A DNA stretch of 64,000 nt. It comes from Tetradesmus obliquus (Eukaryota > Chlorophyta > Chlorophyceae > Sphaeropleales > Scenedesmaceae). Below the pieces are notes generated by a model. It searched no databases, was not told the DNA's origin, and saw only the letters and a program-made list of their open reading frames with translations. A program made the translations under genes and the position numbers. Below, one piece after another: positions 17,132-30,000 of the stretch. Position 1 is the first letter of the stretch, and each line of letters begins with the position of its first letter. The stretch covers positions 1,736,001 to 1,800,000 of the forward strand of contig CP126200.1 of NCBI GenBank assembly GCA_030272155.1. Direction: 5' to 3'.

Positions 17132-20100
17132 GCTGCTGCTGCTGCTGCTGCTGCTGTTGCTGCTGCTAAACTCTATACGAACCAACTGCATCTTGCAATG
17201 CAGGATGAGCGAGCCAGGCTGCACCACAAGGAGCAGCTGCTGTGGCAGGTGTGTGAAATGTTAAATAAGAAAAAAATATTTCTGCGGATAAATTGAGACA
17301 GCACTAGCACCGATGTTCACAGACGCCACATTCCAGCAACAAACTGCTCACCATATTGTATCTACTCCTGCCTGAGGCTGATACTGCTGAGTCAGATGCA
17401 AGGTGCTGTTGCATTTGACACATTCGACTTTTGCTGTGCTCAAGCCTCTGGACGCCAGTGCCCCTGCGTTGCTGATGGTCTGCGTGTGTGGGTGTGCTGC
17501 TGTGCCTTTGCTGCTGCTGTTTGTGTGCAGAGCATCGCACAGCAGGAGTCCATTGTGTACCACCTGGTCGTCATGCTGTCAGAGTACATGGAGTCTGACA
17601 GGTAACATGGAGTCCAACTTGAATGAATTTTGCTGCGGCTGCAGCAGCTGCCCTGTTGCACATGCCTTATGAACAGGAGCGACCAGCAACTGCAGCTGTA
17701 CCAGCTGGGCGTCGTGCTGTCAGAGTACGCAGAGTCTGACAGGTAACATGGATTCCTATAGATTGCTGCAGCTTAAGCAGATGGGGAGATCAGTGCAGCT
17801 GCCCTCTTGCACATGCCTTGTAAATAGGAGCGACCAGCAACTGTACCAGCTGGGCGCCGTGCTGTCAGAGTACGTAGAGTCTGACAGGTAACATGGAGTC
17901 CAATGAATTGCTGCAGCTGAAGCAGCTGCCCTCTTGCACATATCTTGTGAATGGCAGTGCCCAGCAGGAGTCCATTGTGTACCACCTGGGGGTGATGCTG
18001 TCAGAGTACCTGGAGTCGGACAGGTAGCGCTGCTGCAGCTGCTGCTGCTGGCCCTTTGCACATATGTATATTATCAACAGTGCCCAGCAGCTGAAGCTGC
18101 TGCAGCTGCCCTCTTGCACATACTTCATTATCAACAGTGCCCAGCAGCCGCAGCTGCTGCAGCTGCCCTCTTGCACATACTTCATGACTGGCAGTGTGCA
18201 GTAGCTGCAGCTGCTGCAGGCACCCTCTTCCACACACCATACAACTGGCGGTGCCCTGTGCGTTGACTGGTGGTGAAAAATATGCAGCTCTACTAGACCA
18301 GCATTGTTCAACACATTTACCGTACCGAGTGAGCTGTGCAGATGCACGGCAGTTGTGGCATGCCTGCTTGTGCAAACCGCAGCCGCCCTCTCCTGAGACG
18401 GTGCTGCCGCTGCCACTGCAGCAACCATGTTAAACATTTCTACGACCTCATCGGCCCCAACCCCCTGCCGCATACCAATGTACTTGTGCTTCGTATATCC
18501 TATGTTTTACACGTGTAGCGCGCAGACCAGTGCTCCGGAAGCACTGCTAAACGATGTGCGGGCATACCACCTGAAGGGCGAAGCGGGAAGCGGCCCGGCC
18601 AGTGGCAGCGCCCCCACGCAGCTGCCTTGTGTTTGAGGGGTTTCGATCTGGGGCCACTGCCGTCACTGCAGCAGCTATGTCCAACATTCCTGCAACCCAT
18701 CCGACCCCAAACTCCCTTGCATACGAATGTTACTTATGTTTTGTATGTTTCTTATTCTGCATGTGTAGTGTGCAGACCAGTGCCCTGGAGGCTTTGCTGA
18801 ACGACGTGCGGGCACACCAGCTGAAGGGCGAAGCCGGGAGCGGCCCGGCCAATGGCAGCGCCCCCAAGCAGCTGTACACCTCCCAGATGCTGTGCAGCGC
18901 CATCACCCTGGAACAGGTGGCAGCAATCAAGCGCGCAGATGTTCAGAAAGAGCTTGTGCCCAAGGTGAGGCAAGGCCCAGGCAACCGTGTGCTGTTGACT
19001 GGTATGCATTTGCACCCATGCGCATGAGCAGCGCGCGCGTGACGTACTTTGCTTGGCGGCATATGCTGTCCGCTGATGCACCTGCCCACATGTCAACTGC
19101 TGTGTGTGCTTGCTTCTCTCATCCTCTGCCATTGCTGCTGCAGTTCCGCGAGCTCACTATGCGGCTGGCCTTCCTGCTGCACACCTCCAACGAGAGCCTG
19201 TTATGTAACACGTTAAATGACAAGGTGGACGAGTACAGCGCGCTGGTGCAGCTGCTGCACACAGCAGCAGACAACAAGCTGCTGTCTTTGGGCCTGCTCA
19301 ACTTTGACACTATGCAGCCCGACTTCCCACCAGGTGGGTGTGGCACATGTTATTATTTTTATTTTGCTATGTTACGTCGACATTGTGTAACATGTTACAT
19401 TTCATGGCAGTAAAAAGGCTGCACACAAGCAGTGCTCACAGCACCCTGCCAGTCTGCGTTGACACTGCCAAACACATTTAGTTTGTCTAGGCAAAGTTCC
19501 TGCCTGTTAATATCGCCGTACGGTCGTTGCTCTCTTGGCTAACCGCAGTACTGTTACCTTGCAATGTAACATGTTACATAACAGAGGGCCACTGGGAGCG
19601 CGTGTGTGACGCAGTGCACCTCACCCCGCAGCAGGAGCAAACACTAGCAGCAGGCTTCAGCTGGTATGCGCAGCGCCGTGCAGAGCTCATTTTAGATCTG
19701 GAGCAGCACATCAAAGCGCTGCAGCAGCTGCTGCAGCCGCTGTATGCGGAGCCGGGGGCAGATGAGGCTACAGCTGCTGCTGTGTTGGGGATGGCTGCTG
19801 GTCCTGGGCTGACCTTGGAGACTGCTGAGCAGCTGCAGGTGAGAAGAGCAGCAGGTTTGGGTCGATATGCCTGATGAAAGTGTGCAAGCTTTATTTGCTG
19901 TGTCAGTTGCAACAGGAGCAGTTGTTACAAGTTACAAGTCCTACGCGTCGGAGGCAGGCAAGCCTGCTCGAGCCTATGCTCTTCCGTGCGTAATCTAGAG
20001 AAGGACAAGGACAGGCCTGGGCCTGAGAGCTCTATCGTAAGAACTCATTCCCATTTCACTACGCGTTGACACAAGAAGCCCTAATATAAGCTGCAAATGG

Positions 20101-20435
20101 ACTCCGACGCCGGGCCCCTGGCAACTGGCTTCCCCATGGGTCGGCTTCTCCCGCCAAGCCGCGTGAGAGCACAGTAGGAGCAGTTGCTTTTCAGTGGGCC
20201 TGTGCTGACCTTGGAGACTGCTGAGCAGCTGCAGGTAAGAAGAGCTAATTAACTACAGACTGCTTGCGTCAGCGCGATATGCCTGATGATAGTCTGCAAA
20301 CTATTGGCAGAGCAGGATGTATATCAGTTGTGTTGGTGCTGCTGGGTGTTGAGGGACCTGGGCCGACTGCAGGGATGGCTCAGGTGCATGCATGTGCAGC
20401 AGCTCAGGGGCTGCTGCTGCTGCTGCTGCTGCTGC

Positions 20436-20470
<35 letters not shown>

Positions 20471-21063
20471 AGGATGTGCTGGAGTCTATTGACCGCGCCA
20501 ACCGCGCCATCAGGGAGGTGGACCGCTACTGCGTGTACCTCAGGTGAGGCGCTGCAGAGTTAGCAACAGTAAAGTTAGAAATAGTTAGAAATAGTTTGCT
20601 GTTCAAACATTATGCAGCTATCAACCTTGACGGGGATTCGGGTGACACCATGTGCGTGGCCTCACTGTATTACATAACACACACCAATTCAGCAGCTTGT
20701 GTGCCGCCAATGCGGCAAGCCATGGCAGCAGCTGTCTGCCATGCAGCAAGTCCTTTTCTGCTAGCCACGCCACAGGCAGGCGCTGAGTTTGCTGAGTGTA
20801 ATATGACAGCTTAGGCATGGTAAAAGCACAACCGTTCACCTGCAAGCAATGCTGAGTGTGCTGTTGTGCTGTTGTGCTGTTGCTGGCGCAGCATCAACAC
20901 GATGGAACGGCGCCAGCTGGGTCTCATTGGTGAGACTGTGAGGGGTGCTTGTTTATGTTGCAGGAGCAACAGTCTCAGCGCTCATAGCCCCAGGAAGCGC
21001 TCAACAGTTTCCTACACGCTTGCGCGTTGTTTGTCTTATTTTTTCACGGCTGTTAGCTGCTAG
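16566..21063 (+). CDS. Coiled-coil protein with a basic, bZIP-like N-terminus
   Basis: Minimal exons 16566-16673, 17204-17248, 17531-17601, 18769-18964, 19144-19333, 19585-19838, 20473-20543 and 20892-21063 join in phase to 368 residues. The N-terminus PRPRVRRFTAFQKTHQK is basic and is followed by leucine-rich heptads (LLEKQALLTELE, then a helix ending LLWQ). Later parts include FRELTMRLAFLLHTSN and HLTPQQEQTLAAGFSWY, a style I associate with chlorophyte bZIP-like proteins, but I cannot confirm the family. A nuclear DNA-binding role is a guess. Exon 8 may end at a GTGAGA donor at 20930 and continue downstream instead of stopping at 21063. Intron 3 contains phase-preserving extra exons (separate entry). 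Confidence 0.6.
17000..17167 (+). repeat. CTG/CCG compound microsatellite in intron 1 of the coiled-coil gene
   Basis: About 165 bases of CTG with regularly interspersed CCG units, in the sense direction of the gene and upstream of the exon 2 acceptor at 17203. Confidence 0.95.
17677..18023 (+). repeat. Three phase-symmetric copies of coiled-coil exon 3
   Basis: Exon-like copies at 17677-17742 (66 nt), 17828-17887 (60 nt) and 17958-18023 (66 nt) each have an AG acceptor and a GT donor. Each begins and ends in phase 2, as does the end of true exon 3. They encode variants such as YQLGVVLSEYAESD, YQLGAVLSEYVESD and VYHLGVMLSEYLESD. They could be included singly, together or exclusively without a frame change, lengthening the coiled coil. 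Whether they are spliced is unknown. Confidence 0.8.
18030..18240 (+). repeat. CTGCAG-rich short tandem copies in intron 3 of the coiled-coil gene
   Basis: Units of about 60 bp containing GCTGCAGCTGCCCTCTTGCA and an ACTTCAT segment recur three times. They look like further decay of the duplicated intron sequence that flanks the exon 3 copies. Confidence 0.65.
18519..18636 (+). repeat. Ghost exon 4 of the coiled-coil gene, ending in a stop
   Basis: Same acceptor context (GTGTAG) as the true exon 4, about 250 bp upstream. It encodes SAQTSAPEALLNDVRAYHLK and onward, in the correct phase, to a TGA at 18634-18636. It could act as an alternative terminal or poison exon. About eight synonymous and six non-synonymous differences from the true exon. 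Confidence 0.82.
20196..20236 (+). repeat. Ghost copy of coiled-coil exon 6 tail
   Basis: Repeats the segment encoding LTLETAEQLQ with its GTAAGA donor, about 395 bp past the true donor at 19838. Confidence 0.85.
20408..20470 (+). repeat. CTG run before coiled-coil exon 7
   Basis: About 20 CTG units with one CCG, ending in CTCAG, which is the acceptor of the exon at 20473. Confidence 0.93.
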
Positions 21064-22590
<1,527 letters not shown>

Positions 22591-22667
22591 GTGTGAATTC
22601 AGCCGCTGATTGCTGGATGGCACTGGTTGGCGTAGCACAACCAGTTGCCTGGTGCTGTGGATACTGG

Positions 22668-22773
22668 CATCAAGTGTTGAAGAACTAGCGTGGTGCCTGG
22701 CGTGAAGGGGGATTGTAGGCATCAAGTGTTGAAGAACTAGCGTGGTGCCTGGCGTGAAGGGGGATTGTAGGCA
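22668..22773. repeat. 52-bp direct tandem duplication
   Basis: The block beginning GGCATCAAGTGTTGAAGAAC and ending GGGGGATTGTAGGCA occurs twice in a row with no visible differences, so it is very recent. Confidence 0.92.
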
Positions 22774-22784
22774 CCCGCATGATT

Positions 22785-22830
22785 GTAAGATGGTCTGAGA
22801 TGGTGCCAGGACCCACGTGGGTAGGCTATT
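22785..22830 (-). repeat. Dispersed short repeat, copy C (inverted)
   Basis: On the minus strand it reads CCCACGTGGGTCCTGGCACC, then ATCTCAGACC, like the repeats at 3708 and 27908. Confidence 0.6.
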
Positions 22831-23454
22831 GAAAAAGTTTTTAATCGTGCCGATTGGGGTTTGGGTGACAGCTGGCCGTTGAAGGCGACTGTCAAGGCGG
22901 GAGGCAATGGCGGCAGTGCTGTGCTGTGCTCAACACACAAGCAGCTAGTTCGATTATGCATGCAGCCGGCGGATTGCACATCGAAAGGTTGGTTGTGGGG
23001 GTGTTGCTGCTGCGGCTGGTGTGCAGCGGGTGGCAGTTGGCATGGTGTGCTCGCTGTATCGCACGCAATAGACAGAAGTGGTGCAACTTAGGTGGCACGG
23101 GGGCGGCAAAGGGTGCACCAGCACTGGTGACTGCGTGTGCACAGTACTACTGCATGCATTAGATTTGTACATGCGTGAATGCAGCTCGCCCTCATGCATT
23201 AGACCAGGCTCATATATGGCATGCAACACTATGTAGTTCTCTGGTATACCATAAAAATGGCTCCATGCATGTGCACTTGGTGTGCATAGGTGCTGGGGAA
23301 TGCCACAATTGGCAGCTTGCTGTACCATCGCTGTCACACTCAGCAGCACACAATCACAGCAAATGTATGGACCAAATGTAGGAGACTTGGCTGGGTGTAG
23401 TACGTGCTGGCGGATGGTTCAGGTGATGTTGGTTCGGGTGCTGCATTGGCGGGT

Positions 23455-23529
23455 GATACCAATTACCAATCACCAATCACCAATCACCAATGTGGCACGT
23501 GTGGCACGTGTGGCACGGCTCTGGGCAGC
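23455..23529. repeat. Short tandem repeats bordering the LINE
   Basis: Four or more ATCACCA-type 7-bp units followed by three GTGGCAC units lie directly upstream of the point where reverse-transcriptase coding sequence begins. Confidence 0.75.
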
Positions 23530-25110
23530 AGAATGGTGAGACTGCTGCTGTATGCTGATGACCTGGTGCTGCTAGCAGAAACAGCCGGCAAACTACAGCA
23601 GCTGCTGGATGCCCTGCAATCATTTTGTAGTGAGTATGACATGCAGGTTGATGTGGGCAAGACAGAAGTAGTTGTGTTTGACAGGAAGCGCTACAGTGGT
23701 GCAGCAGTGTGGCAGTACCAGGGGCAGCAGGTTCCGGTGTCACAACAGTTCAGGTACTTGGGCGTCCAATTCCATTCCACTCAGGGTGTGTCTGTTTGCA
23801 CTGATGCTTTGGCTGCGGCTGGTAGTAGAGCGATGTGGGCTATGCTGGCCAGATGCAAGGAGCATGGCATTCGCAGTCTGTCAATGCAGGTGCAGCTGTT
23901 CAACTCTCTTGTGTCCCCAATTCTGTGCTACTGTTCCGAAGTGTGGGGTCCAGCCCTGCTGAGCCAGGCGGGCTCGGGTGCTGCTTTGGTCAGCAAGTTG
24001 CAGAACAATGTCATCAGCAGGGTGCAGTTCACGTTTCTGCGTACACTTGCAGGACGCGTCTGCAAGTCCACTGCTCGCTTGCTTCTGTCAAGAGAATTTG
24101 GGGCCCAGCCTTTGGTCAGTTTGTGGCTTCGTGCGGCAGTGAGCATGTGGAATAGGGTTGTGGATATGGATGCGTCCTCCCTTTTGGCCTGTGCTATGCG
24201 TGACAACTTACGGTTGTCCACCGCTTCCAGCAGTGGCGCAGTGTGGTGCACACAGTTGCGACGTGTACTTGAATATGTGCAGGCCCACTCACAGCAGCTG
24301 GGAGATGCCGTGCAACGGCTGCAAAACTTCCAGTCTCTGGATCTGAAAACCATAGCGAGTGCTTTTGATGGCGTTTTGTATCAGCAGTGGCAGGGGTGCC
24401 CTGTCAACCCGGGTGATGCTGCTAGTGGTCATGGTGTCTACAGTACTTATGAGCGGTGGTTTGCGGCAAGCTCTTCTGCTGACATGCTGTCTGTGAGCCC
24501 AGCTTTATGGTGCCCAGATTATGTCTCTCAAACTGCTGGGATCAACAGAGAGCATCTGGGGTCCTTGACCCGTTTCCGGTTGGGTGCTCATGATTTACGT
24601 GTCTGCAGTGGCAGGTGGCAGCGACCACCTGTGCCGCGAAGTGACAGGGTGTGCCTACGTCCTGGCTGCACGTCTGAGGTTGTTGAGGATGAGTTTCATA
24701 TGGTCTTTGAGTGCCCTTTCTATGCACCAGTCCGCGAGCGATTTGCTATGTTGTTCGAACCCTTCGGGGACTCGTCACAAACATGGGCTACTATTGCTGG
24801 TTGCCACCCAGCAGGCGATGACATGATCACTTTTATGAAGCAGGCACCTGCTTTGGTGGCTGCTTTTGTGCACTGCTGCTATCTGATGCGGTGTCACCCG
24901 GACACTGATCCTGAGGTCCTTCTGTCCTGTCAGGCTATTGCTCAAGTTATTGATGATGCTGATGAGTTTTTTTCTGCGTTCTCTTCTGACGGTTTGGATT
25001 ATGATGAGTTGTTCTTCGATGTTTCCTCCCCCTATGAGCCTCTCGTTGGCTCCTGACTGGGGTTCCCACTCCTCGTTGAGTGGAGCATGTAATGTAATGT
25101 AATGTAATGC
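23530..25110 (+). mobile_element. 5'-truncated non-LTR retrotransposon (LINE)
   Basis: One open frame of about 508 codons (to TGA at 25054-25056) starts inside the reverse-transcriptase domain, just before the catalytic LLLYADDLVLLA. It continues through FRYLGVQFHSTQG and NSLVSPILCYCSEVWGP of the palm/thumb region to a C-terminal Cys/His motif (CLRPGC, then DEFHMVFEC). The first part of the RT domain and any endonuclease are missing, as expected from incomplete target-primed reverse transcription. The 3' end is a short run of GTAAT units (TAATG register) at about 25087-25110. The same 3' end recurs at 35488 and 51868, both on the minus strand. The surviving frame is intact, so insertion is probably fairly young. 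Confidence 0.9.
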
Positions 25111-25610
25111 AATTACCAAAGTAGGGCCGCAGGCCCACCCACTAAGGAGCCAGACAAGGCTCATGGGGTCCAGAAAGCACTGAGATGACATCTGTAATCA
25201 AGCAAGATCTAATCAAGATCAAGCGCAAACAGCACACACTGTGCTAAGCGGCATCCACTGCAACCATCATCAGCACCAGCACTGTGCTAAGCGGCATCCT
25301 GTACCAACTGCCGAGTCATAGGGGCGCAGCAGGCCCACTCACAATCAAAGCCAAAAGAGGCTCATCTGGTCCAGCAAATCACTGACAAACCTCAGCAGGC
25401 CGAAATAAAGCAGAATCTGACGCAAATCAAGCGCAAACAGCACACAATGTGCTAAGCGGCATCCACTGCAACCATCATCAACACCAGCACTGTGCTAAGC
25501 GGCATCCTGTACCATCAGCAGAGTCCTAGGGGGCAACATGCCCACCCACAATCAAAGCCAAAAGAGGCTCATCTGGTCCAGCAAATCAGTGACACATCAT
25601 CAACCTATAC
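25111..25610. repeat. 208-bp tandem repeat abutting the LINE tail
   Basis: Blocks containing AAGCGCAAACAGCACACA are at 25221 and 25429, a 208-bp period. Each unit contains two GTGCTAAGCGGCATCC motifs and an AGGCTCATCTGGTCCAGC block. About 2.3 units are present. It could be an older element or local satellite next to the insertion point. Confidence 0.82.
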
Positions 25611-27081
25611 ACAACAGCGGTGTGTTTAATGAATCACTGACTACAATTGTTTTGCTTTGGGGAGTTTGGTTTGTGGGGTGCCGCTGATCGGAGCTTCACA
25701 TGTGTGTGTACACCACCCTATAATGGGTACACTTGAGCGCTCATGTTGCTGACTGAGCAGCTCAACGCTTTGTCACCCGTGCTGCGCATGCATGTGCATG
25801 CATGTGCACAATGTGCATGTCATGTGACGCACCTGCAGGACATGTGTCTGCTTGTGCAGCACGAAAGCTGCAAATCTTCAGACAGGCATACGCTGTAAGT
25901 CCGTGTTTCTGATGCTCTATTGCAGGACGCACCACACAATTCATCGACAAGGGCGTTGGGGTTGTTGTCCCTCACCTTGCATGCACGTGCATGCTGTGCA
26001 CTGCTGTGAGGGCAATGAATTCTGTTGGGTCGCTGGTCCAAGCTATGCTTGGATTGCATGAACACTACCAGCAGCATGCTGCATTGTGATACTGTATCGT
26101 GTGTTGCCTGCGATTCTTTATACGGCTGCATGTCTATGGCCAGCACAGCTCTTGCATAGCATGCTTGTGGTGGTGCTGTCAGCGTCCGCTGGAACAGCGA
26201 TTTTTGTCCGGCAAAGCCACCTTATGTTTGTTAGCCAACGGAGCCAGATTTGCGATGATTCTTGTCGTCGTGCATCCATTACTAAAAAAAAATACGGTGC
26301 GTCAGTCAGTCAGTCAGTCAGTCAGTCAGTCAGTCAGTCAGTCAGTCAGTCAGTCAGTCAGAACTTCTGACTCAGAAGCCTGGCTTAGGACCTGGCCGTT
26401 GAACCCCAGGGCGATTCGAAAACGTGCAGAGGACGCAAACGAAGGCGCGATAGCAACAGAAAAAGTTAGTTTGGGCACTTGAAATCGTTGTGAGGCCGTG
26501 GGCTGGGTGAGGCGGTGTTCTGTTGCGGGGTGCTACTGCAAAACATCACGGGCTACAGCAGGAACAGCAGGCAGTGAAGCAAAAATATTTAAACAGCGAT
26601 GGCTTGAGACGATTACTTCAAGCGAAAGGCGCCCGGGGTAGGGATGATCATGGGTGGCTTCTAGAATTGCAGGTGTTGCAGTTGCTGCCGCAAGGCTTGA
26701 GGACAGCACCAGCAAGCACGGGTGCCCCCCATCCTTACTTGGGCCTCCCATCCATACTAGATAGGAGTGACGTAGTCACGGGAGACTGCTAGTGGTGTTG
26801 AGCAGCAAAGGGGACCCAAACCCTCAGTGGTTACACTCATGAGTGTGATCACGACGAGTTCCTAGGAAGTGAACACGGAGGGCCGCAGCATCAATTGTTT
26901 GACCCAAGAGAATATTCAACAGGTGCAAGTACAAGTGATACAGCAGCACTGCACCGGTTGTAGAGCTGGCCTACGTGGAATCCAACCGTTGGCCTTCCAT
27001 CACGGTGAACGTCGATGAATCCTCAACTCTGAGCTGTTAAACTTCATAGTTGAATGACGGTGAATTTGTAGTAAAGCCAGC
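25611..27081. other. Intergenic, low gene content
   Basis: No supported gene. It includes a TGCATG-rich patch at 25785-25830 and the tetranucleotide run listed separately. The promoter of the TPR gene should lie near the right end. Confidence 0.4.
26301..26360. repeat. (GTCA)15 microsatellite
   Basis: Fifteen perfect GTCA units, shortly after a run of nine A. Confidence 0.96.
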
Positions 27082-30000
27082 ATGGACGCCCGTGCCATCG
27101 ATCCCAGTCTGCTGCAGGAGGTCCAGCAGCAGGTGAAGGTTGTAAAAGATGAAGCTGCTGCTCCGCAAGAGCGGGTGCTGGCCCTGCTGCGGCTTTACCA
27201 CAAGGTAAAACTGCGGTTTCATAAGCGCAATGGCCCAAAGCAGCCGGAGCAGTAGTGCATACATGCAGCAGCTGCTGCTGTTGGTGCAAACTGCTGTTTG
27301 GCAAGGCAGCAGCGCCGCACCAGCCCACACACAAAAGTCTGCGCGGCGTGCTGCTTCCCGCGCCTCCATCTGCTGCTGCAGGTGATGTATGACACTGCTT
27401 TGGCCCGTGCTTGGCTGCAAGCGCTGCTGCAGTTGGAGGGAGTAAAGCTTCTGGCGGACATTGTCTCTGGCTCCTGGCCGCTGTCTGCTAACTGTGGAGC
27501 TTCCAGCTGCAGCTCAGGTGGGGCAGCAGCTCAGCCAAGCATGCTGAACTTGAACGAACAGTTACTTTGAAACTTCAACCTGCAGTCTGTATGCCGTGTA
27601 CGGCTGCGATTTGTACATCGCAGCCCGAAGCAGCTGCAATATTGCAGCATTGATGCTGACAGGACACGGCTGCCATGTGCTTGTGGCAAACCACCCTAGG
27701 TGACACGCACAGCAGTAATGGTTTCCCACCAATGTCATGTACAGACACGCTGGTGCAGCTGACACCTGACCTCAGCCCTCCACTGCTGGGATGGAGCCCA
27801 GTCAGCTGCAGCTCACTGCAAAAGCCCTAACACATTGCTGTTCAATCCATGCAAACAACTTCCGCCGCTGCATAGTTCTGCAAGCATGCGTGGTCAAACG
27901 CACAGCATTTGAGAGAGTGGGAGGGTAGTCACATGTGGGTCCTGGCAGCATCTAAGACCGTACAACACTTGTGCTGCCGCTTTCTCACAGACACGCTGGT
28001 GCAGATGATGCGGCCAGGCCGGTAAGGCCCTACTGCACTGCTGTTGAAAACATTGTACACACCTGCGTCACACAACGGCATGTACACTTACCAAGGAGGA
28101 TGTAGCAATCGACTGCTTGCATGCAACTGACTGCAATCTCTCTCTCAACACCTCCCGCCCACTGCTTTGTGGTTTGCAGACACTCTGGTGCAGCTGACAC
28201 CTGACCTGGACCCACCCCTGCTGGGCTGGAGCCCAGTCAGCGGCCAGGCGGCCCCCTTTCTGTAGCTCCACTTCTGTAAATGTATATCCAGCATTGCTTG
28301 CAGGTGAACGGTTGTGCATTTACCCTGCCTACAACTGTCATTTTAATCCAAACTCACACCAACCATGCCTCCTGCCGACTCCACGTGCAGACACGCTGGT
28401 GCAGTTGACACCTGACCTCGACCCGCCCCTGCTAGGCTGGAGCCCAGTCAGCGGCCAGGCAGGCAAGGCGCTGCGGGGCAAGGCAGCAGCGCTGACACGC
28501 TCCCTGCGGCGAGTGGCTGCTGACTTGCTGGCTGATCTGGTGGACGCCAGCTCGTGAGTAGCTTGTGACAACCAATAGAGCACAGCGCACACTGTTGCAC
28601 AGCAAGCGCGTTTGTGCTGCAAGGCTATAGGGGCTGCAGCCGTCATCTCACCACTCATGTTTGTTACTTTGATTACTAGATGCAATGCACGCTGCGTTCC
28701 ACAGGATGTAGGAGCTGGTCATGTTGTTAGTCGGTGACCTTTTGCCCTACTGCCGCCACCCGCATAACTGGTGCTGTCTGCTGCTGCTGCTGCTGCTCTC
28801 AGGCTTGCCGCCAAGCAGCTGTTTGCGCAGGGCCACTTTGCGGTTCACTTTCCTGTGATGCTGCAAGGTGCCTTGGAGCGTTACATGTAAGCCTCCAACA
28901 GCAATAAGCCAGAGCCACAAGCAGCACGCAAGGTGTTGCTGATGCTGCATATCTGCGTCATTGGATATCTGCAAGCCCAACCAGCATACACACGTCTGTA
29001 CTGCCGTTTTCTGCATCAATGCATATGTGCGCCACCACACAAACATACTTGGAAGGGTCTGCTGGCACGCCTCCAGTAACATGACTAAACATGCTGAAAC
29101 AGGTTGGCGCAGGAAAAGCTGCAGATATCACCCTATCAGAGGTCCGGCCATGGTGCTTTGGGGGACGCCATCTAGGCATGCGATTACGCATTATGCTACA
29201 TTATGCTTCACTGCAATGTCGTGCTGCAACTCATAATACTGATTGTGGCCTACACGCTGTCTGAACAACTGCCGCAGATACGGCCAGACAAAGGCAGATC
29301 AGCGAGACCATGCCGACCAGGCGCAGCAGATAGCAGAGCGGCTGCTGGTAGTGGCCTGGCGCTGTGCACACCATGACCATCGTGTGGCGGACTGCTTGGC
29401 ACGTGACTGTGCACTGACAGTGTGCAAGTGAGTGCTGTGTGCCGGGGGTGCAGCATTGTGTTGGTATGTCATGCTGTGCACAGCATGACCATCATATGGC
29501 GGACTGCTTGGCACGTGACTGTGCACTGACAGTGTGCAAGTGAGTGCTGTGTGTCGAGGGTGCAGCATTGTGTTAGTATTTCATGCTGTGCACAGCACTA
29601 CCATCGTGTGGCGGACTGCTTGGCACATGACTGTGCACTGACAGTGTGCAAGTGAGTGCTGTGTGTCGGGGGTGCAGCATTGCGTTAGTATTTCATGCTG
29701 TGCACAGTACAAACAACATGCGGCTGGCTTCATGGCACGTGACTGTGCACTGACAGTGTGCAAGTGAGTGCTGTGTGCCGGGGGTGCAGCATTGTGTTAG
29801 TAATTCATGCTGTGCACAGCATGACCATCGTGTGGCGGACTGCTTGGCACGTGACTGTGCACTGACAGTGTGCAAGTGAGTGCTGTGTGTCCGGGGTGCA
29901 GCATTGCGTTAGTAATTCATGCTGTGCACAGCATGAATAACATGCGGCTGGCTTCATGGCACATGACTGTGCACTGACAGTGTGCAAGTGAGTGCTGCGT

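Noticed and set aside
23404-23529. Upstream extension of the LINE frame with SPITNHQ-type sequence
   Set aside because: This part is simple tandem repeats open by chance; recognisable RT sequence begins at about 23530.
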